Position numbers and translations under genes: made by a program. The notes beneath the pieces are model-generated. The model had not been told where the DNA came from. It did no database searches and saw only the letters and a list, made by a program, of their open reading frames with translations. Shown in pieces: positions 56,088 through 64,000 of a stretch of DNA of 64,000 bases (the stretch's first letter is position 1; each line of letters begins with the position of its first letter). Location of the stretch: positions 310,001 through 374,000 of the forward strand of contig CAWBWO010000014.1 of the NCBI GenBank assembly GCA_963792445.1, given 5' to 3'. Source of the DNA: Rummeliibacillus sp963792445. Its GTDB lineage: Bacteria > Bacillota > Bacilli > Bacillales_A > Planococcaceae.

Positions 56088-57947
56088 ATGGGACTATTAG
56101 AGAAACTTCAATCGCAAGTACTAACAGCGGATGGAGCAATGGGAACGTTATTATATTCATATGGAATTGACTACTGTTATGAGGAACTAAATATAAAAAA
56201 GCCAGAAATCATTGCAAATATACATCAGCAATATATCGATGCTGGAGCAGATATCATTCAAACCAATACCTATACAGCGAATGCAATCAAGCTTGAACGA
56301 TATGGCTTGGAAAACTCAGTAAGGGAGTTTAATGAAAGTGCCATTCAAATTGCTAAAAAGGTTGCTTCAAAACAGGGGCAGTTTGTACTAGGAACGATTG
56401 GTGGTATTCGCGGTGTACGTAAAAGTGATGCAACATTAGATGAAATCATTCAATCATTGGATGAGCAAGCAGGTTATTTACTAGCAGGTGATCCAGACGG
56501 ACTTTTGCTAGAAACGTATTATGATTTTGAAGAACTGATGGCTGCGGTGAAACACTTACGTAAAATAACGAATATTCCGATTATCTCTCAAGTATCCATG
56601 CACGAACCAGGTATACTGCAAAATGGCTTGACGTTAAACGATGCTCTGCATCAGTTGGAAGCAATAGGTGCAGATATCGTAGGTGTCAATTGTCGCCTAG
56701 GTCCTCATCACACAATCCAAGCTTTTGAAGATGTTGAACTCCCATCAACAGCATTCCTTTCTGCATATCCAAATGCAAGCTTACTAGATGTAGAAGATGG
56801 CAAAGTCGTATATGAATCTGAAGCAGATTACTTTGGTCGTTCTGCTATATTATTACGTGACCAAGGGGTGCGTTTAATAGGGGGATGCTGTGGTACAACG
56901 CCTAAGCATATCGAAGCCGTAAAAAAACGTCTTGCAGATTTACCGCCGATCCATCATAAAGTCGTTCAGAAAAAAGAAGTTATTAAGATTAAAGAAGCAG
57001 CCAAAAGCAGCTATGAACCACTACATGAAAAGGCAAAAAGAGAACGTTCTATTATTGTCGAGCTAGATACGCCAAGACATTTGGATTTTGAAAAATTCGT
57101 AGAAGGATCAAAAGCTTTATATGAAGCTGGGGCTGATGCAGTAACGATGGCAGATAATTCTCTTGCTTCACCTCGTATTAGTAATATGGCAATGGGGTCT
57201 ATCTTAAAATTAAATCATAACGTACGTCCACTTGCTCACATTACTTGCCGAGATCGGAACTTAATCGGTTTACAATCACATTTAATGGGTTTAAATGCAT
57301 TAGGTATTCATGATATTTTAGCGGTCACTGGAGATCCAACAAAGGTAGGGGATTTCCCAGGTGCAACAAGTGTGTACGATGTTTCCAGTCTTGAACTTTT
57401 GCAGCTAATTAAAAATTTAAACGAAGGAATATCTTTCTCAGGGAAGCCACTACGAAAAAAAGCAAATTTCTCAGTAGCATCAGCTTTTAATCCAAATGTG
57501 CGAGTAGTCGAACGCGCTGTAGGTCGTTTAGAGAAGAAAATAGAAGCAGGAGCAGACTATTTTATCACACAGCCTGTTTATAGTAAGGAAAAAATTATTG
57601 AAATTTATGAGGCGACAAAACATTTAGAGACACCTATTTTCATCGGTATTATGCCACTTACTAGTATACGGAATTCTGAGTTTTTACATCATGAAGTTCC
57701 AGGTATTAAGCTTTCAGAAGAAGTTTTAGAACGTATGAGAGCAACAGGGGAAGACAAAGAAGCTGCACAAGCAGAAGGGATAGCAATTGCGAAAGAGTTA
57801 ATTGATACGGCAGCTAAATTGTTCAATGGTATTTACTTAATCACACCATTCATGCGATATGAAATGTCAATTGAATTGATGAACTATATCCATATACTAG
57901 ACAACAAAAGAGAGGAAGAAAACAACTATGTCAAAGCATCTTATTGA
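56088..57947 (+). CDS. yitJ: Bifunctional homocysteine S-methyltransferase / 5,10-methylenetetrahydrofolate reductase (YitJ)
   Basis: The N-terminal half (about 1-290) is a zinc-dependent homocysteine methyltransferase with VLTADGAMGTLL, a Cys in NCRLGP, and the GGCCGTT zinc pair. The C-terminal half (about 320-600) is an MTHFR domain (DAVTMADNS, LAHITCRDRN and LAVTGDPTKVGDFPGA) that makes 5-methyl-THF. ATG 56088 follows GAAAGG (8 bases); an ATG at 56079 is too close. The SAM riboswitch controls it. Its end overlaps metH by 20 bases. Confidence 0.93.
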   Translation: MGLLEKLQSQVLTADGAMGTLLYSYGIDYCYEELNIKKPEIIANIHQQYIDAGADIIQTNTYTANAIKLERYGLENSVREFNESAIQIAKKVASKQGQFVLGTIGGIRGVRKSDATLDEIIQSLDEQAGYLLAGDPDGLLLETYYDFEELMAAVKHLRKITNIPIISQVSMHEPGILQNGLTLNDALHQLEAIGADIVGVNCRLGPHHTIQAFEDVELPSTAFLSAYPNASLLDVEDGKVVYESEADYFGRSAILLRDQGVRLIGGCCGTTPKHIEAVKKRLADLPPIHHKVVQKKEVIKIKEAAKSSYEPLHEKAKRERSIIVELDTPRHLDFEKFVEGSKALYEAGADAVTMADNSLASPRISNMAMGSILKLNHNVRPLAHITCRDRNLIGLQSHLMGLNALGIHDILAVTGDPTKVGDFPGATSVYDVSSLELLQLIKNLNEGISFSGKPLRKKANFSVASAFNPNVRVVERAVGRLEKKIEAGADYFITQPVYSKEKIIEIYEATKHLETPIFIGIMPLTSIRNSEFLHHEVPGIKLSEEVLERMRATGEDKEAAQAEGIAIAKELIDTAAKLFNGIYLITPFMRYEMSIELMNYIHILDNKREEENNYVKASY

Positions 57948-60900
57948 GGAACGGCTGGAAAATCATATATTAGTGCTAGACGGTGCTATGGGCACCATGT
58001 TACAAAATGCAAATTTGACAGCAGATGATTTTGGTGGTGAAGCGTTTGAAGGGTGTAATGAATATTTGAACATTACGCGTCCAGACGTTGTTGAATCGAT
58101 TCACCGTGCTTATCTTGAAGCAGGTTCAGATGTTATCAGTACAAATACATTTGGTGGCACACCAGTTGTTTTAAATGAATATAATCTTGGGTCTCGTGCA
58201 GAGGAGATTAATAAAAAGGCAGTAGAAATCGCAAAAAAAGTTGCCAGTGAATATTCAACGCAAGAATGGCCACGTTTTGTGGCTGGTGCAATGGGGCCAA
58301 CTACAAAAACGTTATCTGTTACAGGCGGTATTTCCTTCGATGAGTTGCAACATGACTTTTATGTACAGGCAAAAGGCTTAATTGAAGGTGGAGCCGATGT
58401 ACTATTGTTGGAAACAAGTCAAGATATGCTCAATGTAAAAGCAGGTACGCTCGGAATTAAGCAAGCCTTCGATGAATTACATAAAAAAATACCAGTGATG
58501 ATTTCTGGAACCATCGAACCGATGGGGACAACACTTGCTGGTCAAGGAATCGAAGCTTTCTATATTTCAATTGAACATATTAAACCACTTTCTGTTGGCT
58601 TAAACTGCGCAACAGGTCCGGAATTTATGACAGACCATCTACGTACACTATCTGAAATTGCAACAAGTTATATCAGTTGTTATCCGAATGCAGGTTTACC
58701 AGATGAAGAAGGGCATTATCATGAAACACCAGAAACATTATCTAAAAAACTTGCAGGTTTTGCTGATAAAGGATGGTTGAATTTTGTAGGTGGGTGTTGC
58801 GGTACCACACCTGCTCACATCCGTGCAATACGAGAAGTAGTGAAGGACCGCAAACCACGTAAAAAACCAAGCCAGGAGCATGGTCACGTTGTTTCTGGGA
58901 TTGATTCTTTAGTATATGACGATTCAATGCGTCCATTGTTTGTAGGAGAAAGAACGAATGTCATTGGCTCACGTAAATTTAAACGCCTCATTATTGAAGA
59001 AAAGTATGAAGAAGCTGCTGAAATTGCTCGTGCTCAAGTAAAAAATGGGGCACATGTCATTGATATTTGTTTAGCAAACCCTGACCGCGATGAGTTAGAG
59101 GATATGAGAAACTTTATGCAAGAGGTAGTGAAAAAAGTGAAAGTACCTCTTGTCATTGACTCAACTGATGACAAAGTCATTGAAGAAGCTTTGAAATATT
59201 CACAAGGTAAAGCAATTATCAATTCCATAAACCTTGAAGATGGTGAAGATCGCTTTGAAGCGGTACTACCAATCGTAAAAAAATATGGTGCATCCGTTGT
59301 AGTCGGAACAATTGATGAGAAAGGGATGGCAGTTGATCGAAATCGTAAGTTAGAAGTTGCGAAGCGTTCTTATGATTTGCTTGTCAATAAATGGGGTCTT
59401 GCACCAGAAGATATCATTTTCGATCCTCTAGTATTCCCAGTTGGAACAGGTGATGAACAGTATATCGGTTCAGCTGTTGAAACAATCGAGGGAATTCGTT
59501 TGATTAAAGAAAATCTACCAAGAGCTTTGACCATTCTAGGAGTAAGTAACGTTTCATTTGGTTTGCCTCCAGTTGGACGCGAAGTATTAAATGCTGTGTA
59601 TTTATATAACTGTACACAAGCTGGTCTTGATTATGCCATTGTTAATACTGAAAAGCTTGAACGTTATGCTTCAATTCCAGAAAAAGAAATTAAATTGGCA
59701 AATGATTTATTGTTTGAAACAAACAATCAAACATTAGCAGATTTTACTGATTTTTATCGTGATAAAAAGAAAGAAAAAACAGAAGCTGATATTCCAAAAA
59801 CAGTTCCAGAACGTTTATCTTATTATATTTTAGAGGGTACAAAGGAAGGGCTTATTCCAGATTTACAAGCTGCATTAGGGCTATACGATACACCACTTGA
59901 TATTATTAATGGTCCGTTGATGGCTGGTATGGCTACAGTAGGTAAGCTCTTCAATGAGAATCAACTAATTGTTGCAGAAGTGTTGCAATCTGCAGGTGTG
60001 ATGAAAGCCGCAGTTTCCTTCCTAGAAGACTTCATGGAGAAAAAAGAGGATGATACAGGGAAAGGAAAGGTAGTCCTAGCCACTGTAAAAGGGGATGTTC
60101 ATGATATAGGCAAAAACCTAGTTGATATTATTTTAAGTAATAATGGCTACAAAGTAATTGACTTAGGGATTAAAGTTGCTCCACAAGATTTAATAGAGGC
60201 GATTCGTAAAGAAAAGCCAGATATCATCGGTTTGTCAGGTTTGTTAGTAAAATCAGCACAGCAAATGGTCATTACAGCGCAAGATTTTAAAGAAGCGCAA
60301 ATAGATACACCAATCCTTGTAGGAGGTGCGGCACTATCTCGGAAATTTACCGATACGAAAATTGCTGCTGAGTATGATGGCCCTGTGCTTTATGCAAAAG
60401 ACGCAATGCAAGGACTAGACCTTGCGAATCGTCTACAAAGTAATGATAAAGAAAATTTGTTGCATGAATTACATGAATCTCAAGAAAAACGGTTAGCGCA
60501 AGAAGCGAGAAGGAGCGAGAGAACAGCAGTAGCAGTTGCACCAAGACCTGTAAAAACTGTTCGCTCAGATGTACCTGTTTTTGTACCACAAGATTTAAAT
60601 AGACATGTGATGAGGGATTATTCTGTTGCGCATCTTCAACCATATGTCAATATGAGAACATTGATTGGCCATCATCTTGGATTGAAAGGGTATAATGATG
60701 AAATGCTTACAAAAGGAGATGAACGGGCTGTAGAGCTCTATGAATTGGTTACTGGATTTTTGAATGCAAATATCTTGAGTCCATCCGCTTTGTATCAATT
60801 CTTCCCAGCACAATCAGACGGAGATGATGTGATAATCTATGATCCAAGTGATGCAAAAACGGAAATAGAGCGTTTTACATTCCCACGTCAAAATAAAAAG

Positions 60901-61362
60901 CCATTTTTATGCTTGGCAGATTTCTTAAAATCAGTCGACAGTGGCGAAATGGATTATGTAGGATTTATGCAATTAACAGCTGGTCATGGCGTTCGTGAAG
61001 CAGCTACTCGCTTGAAAGAACAAGGGAAATTCTTAGAAAGTCATGCATTGCAAGCAACGGCTCTAGAACTTGCAGAAGGATTTGCAGAACGAATTCACCA
61101 AGAAATGCGTGATTTTTGGGGCTTCCCAGACGCAACGGATTTCACGATGCGTGATCGATTTGCGGCTAAATACCAAGGACAACGCTTCTCCTTCGGTTAC
61201 CCTGCATGTCCAAACTTAGAAGATCAAGAAAAGCTATTTAAGCTTATTAAGCCAGAAGATATCGGCGTTCAATTGACAGATGGATTTATGATGTCACCAG
61301 AAGCATCCGTATCTGCTATTGTCTTCGCTCATCCAGACGCACGTTATTTTAATGTAGAATAG
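57928..61362 (+). CDS. metH: Cobalamin-dependent methionine synthase MetH
   Basis: MetH makes methionine from homocysteine and 5-methyl-THF through B12. The 1144-residue protein has all modules: a homocysteine domain (LVLDGAMGTML, GGCCGTTPAHI), a pterin domain (from about 320: FVGERTNVIGSRKFK), a cap helix bundle, a B12-binding domain with DVHDIGKN (about 723-730), and a C-terminal reactivation domain (GYPACPNLED). It is fed methyl groups by the YitJ reductase half in the same transcript. Cobalamin is required, so the cell must make or import it. Confidence 0.96.
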   Translation: MSKHLIEERLENHILVLDGAMGTMLQNANLTADDFGGEAFEGCNEYLNITRPDVVESIHRAYLEAGSDVISTNTFGGTPVVLNEYNLGSRAEEINKKAVEIAKKVASEYSTQEWPRFVAGAMGPTTKTLSVTGGISFDELQHDFYVQAKGLIEGGADVLLLETSQDMLNVKAGTLGIKQAFDELHKKIPVMISGTIEPMGTTLAGQGIEAFYISIEHIKPLSVGLNCATGPEFMTDHLRTLSEIATSYISCYPNAGLPDEEGHYHETPETLSKKLAGFADKGWLNFVGGCCGTTPAHIRAIREVVKDRKPRKKPSQEHGHVVSGIDSLVYDDSMRPLFVGERTNVIGSRKFKRLIIEEKYEEAAEIARAQVKNGAHVIDICLANPDRDELEDMRNFMQEVVKKVKVPLVIDSTDDKVIEEALKYSQGKAIINSINLEDGEDRFEAVLPIVKKYGASVVVGTIDEKGMAVDRNRKLEVAKRSYDLLVNKWGLAPEDIIFDPLVFPVGTGDEQYIGSAVETIEGIRLIKENLPRALTILGVSNVSFGLPPVGREVLNAVYLYNCTQAGLDYAIVNTEKLERYASIPEKEIKLANDLLFETNNQTLADFTDFYRDKKKEKTEADIPKTVPERLSYYILEGTKEGLIPDLQAALGLYDTPLDIINGPLMAGMATVGKLFNENQLIVAEVLQSAGVMKAAVSFLEDFMEKKEDDTGKGKVVLATVKGDVHDIGKNLVDIILSNNGYKVIDLGIKVAPQDLIEAIRKEKPDIIGLSGLLVKSAQQMVITAQDFKEAQIDTPILVGGAALSRKFTDTKIAAEYDGPVLYAKDAMQGLDLANRLQSNDKENLLHELHESQEKRLAQEARRSERTAVAVAPRPVKTVRSDVPVFVPQDLNRHVMRDYSVAHLQPYVNMRTLIGHHLGLKGYNDEMLTKGDERAVELYELVTGFLNANILSPSALYQFFPAQSDGDDVIIYDPSDAKTEIERFTFPRQNKKPFLCLADFLKSVDSGEMDYVGFMQLTAGHGVREAATRLKEQGKFLESHALQATALELAEGFAERIHQEMRDFWGFPDATDFTMRDRFAAKYQGQRFSFGYPACPNLEDQEKLFKLIKPEDIGVQLTDGFMMSPEASVSAIVFAHPDARYFNVE

Positions 61363-61372
61363 ATAAAAAAGT

Positions 61373-61416
61373 AGGCGCCTTCCAAGCAATGAATGCTTAA
61401 AAGGTGCCTTTCTTTT
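61373..61416. terminator. Convergent terminator of metH and rpoN
   Basis: AGGCGCCTT pairs with AAGGTGCCT (one G-U), with an inner AAGCA/TGCTT stem, then TTCTTTT. Confidence 0.75.
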
Positions 61417-61435
61417 GATTATGATTGATTCACTA

Positions 61436-62728
61436 TTAAGACCATTGTTTTCGCATATTAGCTGAAGGAATGTTCAGCTCATCCCGATATTTGCTAATGG
61501 TTCTTCTTGCTATTTGAATCGCGTGTTCTGTATTAAAATAATCAGCAATTTTTTGATCGGAATATGGCTTTTGCTTGTTTTCTTTTAAGATAAATTGCTT
61601 TAATAATGATTTCACTTTCTCTTGAGAGATCGCATGACCATTCTTTGTTTCTACTTTTGATGTAAAGAGAGCTTTTAATTCAAGTGTCCCATTAGGCGTT
61701 TGAATATATTTATTGGATGTTGCTCGACTTACTGTTGATTCATGCATCTCAATTTCATCTGCTATTTCTTTTAAGGTTAGTGGTGTAAGTTCATAAAGTC
61801 CTTTTTTAAAAAATGCAAATTGCTTTTTGAGTAATACATGCATAATTTTAATAATGGTATTACGGCGTTGCTCAATACTGCTAACAAGCCATTGATAGTT
61901 TTTATAATGTTGATTTATATACTTTTGATCATCGCGATTGGTTGTAGGCAATGTTAAGTATTGGTTATTCAATCCAATTTGCGGTAAATAGCGATCGTTA
62001 AGATAGAAAATAAATTCATTTTGATGTTCTTCGACTATTATATCGGGTCGTATATATTCTGTGCTCCCTATTGACATAAACGAACAAGGCTTTGGAGCTA
62101 ACGATAATATGAGTTCGTTTAATTGTTGTACTTCAGGAATAGAGCATTTCAACATTTTGGAAATCCGTTTCCATTTCTTTTCAGCAAGTAATGGTAAATA
62201 CTTTTCGATTAATTCTTGTAAAATCGGTAGCTGCGGATAACGATGTTGACATTGTAACACAAGACATTCTTCAATATTCCTCGCACCCACTCCACTAGGG
62301 CCAATTTGTTGTAGTAATGCAATTCCTTTTGAAAGGTCTTCAGAGGAATAGCCGGAAACTGAATCTTCTAATTCCAAATAACCATGATCGTTTAAATTAT
62401 TAATAATGTATTTTAATAACGTTATGGTAGAGGCTTCTTTAAAATTTAAATTGACCATTCGTAACATTTGATCTCTAAAATTTTCTTCAATAGGTCTTGT
62501 AACATCTGTTGGGTGATTTATGGCATGGCTCCTTTGAAAAGAAGGTAGCTTTTCAATTTGATTAGTATGGCTTGGTTCAATTAGTTCAATTAATGGGTTT
62601 TCAAGTTCTTGCTGACGGATAAATTGTTCTAAGTCGTCAGTTGAGTATTGAAGTAATTCAATAGACAACTTAAGTTGAGTTGTCATTAAAAGTTTTAATT
62701 CTTGCCTTTGTTGCATGATCAGTTCCAT
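61436..62728 (-). CDS. rpoN: RNA polymerase sigma-54 factor (SigL)
   Basis: A 430-residue sigma-54 that needs AAA+ activators and reads GG/GC-type promoters, often for amino-acid use and cold adaptation in Bacillales. N-terminal Gln/Leu-rich region I (QQRQELKLLMTTQLKLSIELLQYS), a core-binding domain, a helix-turn-helix segment (EIADEIEMHESTVSRATSNKYIQT) and the RpoN box ARRTISKYRD (407-416) are present. ATG 62728 follows GGGGGAG. No sigma-54 activator is within the window. Confidence 0.95.
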   Translation of the reverse strand: MELIMQQRQELKLLMTTQLKLSIELLQYSTDDLEQFIRQQELENPLIELIEPSHTNQIEKLPSFQRSHAINHPTDVTRPIEENFRDQMLRMVNLNFKEASTITLLKYIINNLNDHGYLELEDSVSGYSSEDLSKGIALLQQIGPSGVGARNIEECLVLQCQHRYPQLPILQELIEKYLPLLAEKKWKRISKMLKCSIPEVQQLNELILSLAPKPCSFMSIGSTEYIRPDIIVEEHQNEFIFYLNDRYLPQIGLNNQYLTLPTTNRDDQKYINQHYKNYQWLVSSIEQRRNTIIKIMHVLLKKQFAFFKKGLYELTPLTLKEIADEIEMHESTVSRATSNKYIQTPNGTLELKALFTSKVETKNGHAISQEKVKSLLKQFILKENKQKPYSDQKIADYFNTEHAIQIARRTISKYRDELNIPSANMRKQWS

Positions 62729-62925
62729 TACAAACTCCCCCTTATGTAACGCTCATCCTGAAAGACATTATTATTCTAATAAAAACCAAAAAAATCTTCT
62801 ATATGTATTAAATATTATACTTTATGTACTTTCTGATTGGAACAGACAAGGAATTTAACTGGCGTGAAAAAAATTCACTTCTGGAATTACAGCCGCGATT
62901 ATAAGCTATTAGGAGCGGGTATATG

Positions 62926-62956
62926 ATAGATGTCATATGTTCGTTATGACATCTAT
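62926..62956. promoter_or_regulatory. Inverted repeat before des, candidate DesR operator
   Basis: Perfect 12-base arms ATAGATGTCATA and TATGACATCTAT around a 7-base centre. A TATAGA -10-like box starts 5 bases beyond, with no good -35, as expected for a promoter that needs an activator. In B. subtilis the DesK-DesR pair activates des when membranes rigidify in the cold. Confidence 0.62.
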
Positions 62957-63020
62957 GTCTGTATAGAATTTGGCTAAGGGCTTATGATAAATTCAGTTAC
63001 AAAAGTTGGAGGGGATACTT

Positions 63021-64000
63021 TTGACAGATCGTGAGAAGACATTACAGCTAAGAAAAGCTATTACACCATATGCAAAATCTGATACGAAAAAAAGTATTAT
63101 GCAGATTGTAAATACAATTCCGCCACTGATCGCATTGTGGATTGCTGCATACATCGTGTTACCGTACACTACGTTAGGATCTATTGCATTAAGTGTAATT
63201 GCAGCAGGATTTGTTGTTCGTACGTTTATAATATTCCATGATTGTACACATGGATCTTTCTTTAAAAACAAAAAAGCCAATGATATCGTTGGATTAATAA
63301 CAGGGGTCATTACATTATTTTCATACGAAAAATGGAAAAGAGAGCATATGATTCATCATGCTTCAAGTTCCAATTTAGATAAACGAGGAATCGGTGACAT
63401 TTGGGTCATGACAGTGGATGAATATTTGAAAGCCTCTAAATGGCAACGTTTCTGCTATAGAGCATATCGTAACCCATTGGTCATGTTTGGATTAGGACCA
63501 TTATATTTAGTGCTTGTTTCAAGTAGATTTAATCTTAAAGATGCAAAGAAAAAAGAACGAATCAATACGTATATATCTAATTTGCTAATTGTCGCTTTAG
63601 CTACAGGCATTATTTTGGTAACAAATATACAATCGTTTATACTTGTACATGGAGTAACCATGTTCGTAGCAGGTGCATTAGGAATCTGGTTGTTCTTCAT
63701 TCAACATACATTTGAAGATTCATATTTTGAAAATGAAAATGAATGGGATTATGTGAAAGCTGCTGTTGAAGGAAGTTCATATTATAAATTACCAGTCATT
63801 TTACAATGGGTAACAGGTAATATTGGTTTCCACCATGTGCATCACTTAGCACCAAGAGTACCAAACTATAAACTAGAGGAAGCACATAAAAAGACACCAC
63901 CACTACAACGTGCTACAACGATTACAATTAAGACAAGCTTACAATCATTACGCTATAAATTATATGATGCACCACATAAAACCTTTATTACATTCAAAGA
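63021..64000 (+). CDS. des: Membrane delta-5 fatty-acid desaturase, 3' end outside the window
   Basis: Des introduces a double bond into membrane acyl chains on a diiron centre. A TTG at 63021 follows GGAGGGG; 326 codons are visible and the frame stays open to the edge. The three His boxes are complete: HDCTH (73-77), HMIHH (109-113) and HHVHH (271-275), with NIGFHHVHHLAPRVPNYKLEEAH and the HTFEDSYF segment. Close to B. subtilis Des by recall; about 25 residues are missing at the right. Confidence 0.92.
   Translation, partial: MTDREKTLQLRKAITPYAKSDTKKSIMQIVNTIPPLIALWIAAYIVLPYTTLGSIALSVIAAGFVVRTFIIFHDCTHGSFFKNKKANDIVGLITGVITLFSYEKWKREHMIHHASSSNLDKRGIGDIWVMTVDEYLKASKWQRFCYRAYRNPLVMFGLGPLYLVLVSSRFNLKDAKKKERINTYISNLLIVALATGIILVTNIQSFILVHGVTMFVAGALGIWLFFIQHTFEDSYFENENEWDYVKAAVEGSSYYKLPVILQWVTGNIGFHHVHHLAPRVPNYKLEEAHKKTPPLQRATTITIKTSLQSLRYKLYDAPHKTFITFK

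Overview
The window is a chromosomal segment from a low-GC, endospore-forming member of the Bacillales. Three things point to this: a spore photoproduct lyase operon (splAB), a complete cotJABC spore-coat operon, and a gene order that follows the Bacillus subtilis core chromosome (ddl-murF-cshA-ydbST-ydcA-acpS-ydcC-alr-ndoAI/ndoA-sigB cluster-tex-ydcK-tRNA/rRNA-tsaE-tsaB-rimI-tsaD-ydiF-rex-tatAy-tatCy-ydiL-groESL). From recall only, the 16S rRNA text and small details look closer to the Lysinibacillus/Rummeliibacillus/Solibacillus branch (Caryophanaceae/Planococcaceae) than to Bacillus proper. No database search was possible.

Layout. 1-2.9 kb: 5' end of a CsoR-type metal regulator with its operator, a 45-residue gene, rodA, and an unrecognised 250-residue protein. 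3.1-20.4 kb: envelope and general metabolism (ddl, murF, esterase, cshA, two PH-domain membrane proteins, rhomboid protease, acpS, a YdcC lipoprotein, alr), the MazEF-type pair ndoAI-ndoA, a shortened sigma-B module (rsbT, rsbV, rsbW, sigB), tex and sprT. 20.5-27.1 kb: eight tRNA genes, one complete 16S-23S-5S operon, a decayed GGDEF remnant and a ninth tRNA (second tRNA-Asp). 27.2-37 kb: the t6A operon tsaE-tsaB-rimI-tsaD, a DnaA-box cluster, ydiF (ABC-F), rex, tatAy-tatCy, a CPBP protease and CIRCE-groESL. 37-48 kb: small membrane proteins, tspO, the UV-repair genes splAB and uvsE, stress-type flavin-fold proteins, cotJABC, an EndoQ-like nuclease and a nucleoside hydrolase. 48-64 kb: secreted nuclease, OatA-type acetyltransferase, NhaK-type antiporter, a solo hemY plus sortase pair, a SAM-riboswitch-controlled yitJ-metH operon, sigma-54 (rpoN/sigL), and the start of a delta-5 desaturase with a DesR-like operator.

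How the genes work together. The main themes are cell-wall precursor synthesis and modification (ddl, murF, alr, rodA, oatA), stress control (sigB, rex, groESL, ndoA), tRNA t6A synthesis, protein export, and repair of UV damage in spores. Most of this is ordinary conserved backbone, and I did not find a convincing wholly new multigene system. The strongest leads are: (1) a nine-box DnaA cluster between tsaD and ydiF; (2) a sigma-B cluster with an orphan RsbT and no rsbR, rsbS, rsbU or rsbX beside it, but with a good sigma-B-type promoter before rsbV; (3) a probable ATT start codon for tspO; (4) a 31-bp inverted repeat before the desaturase; (5) dispersed repeat copies; and (6) four single-base (+1) frameshifts in ddl, cshA (two) and tex, plus one extra base in tRNA-Asn, which together suggest uncorrected insertion errors in the assembly rather than real mutations.
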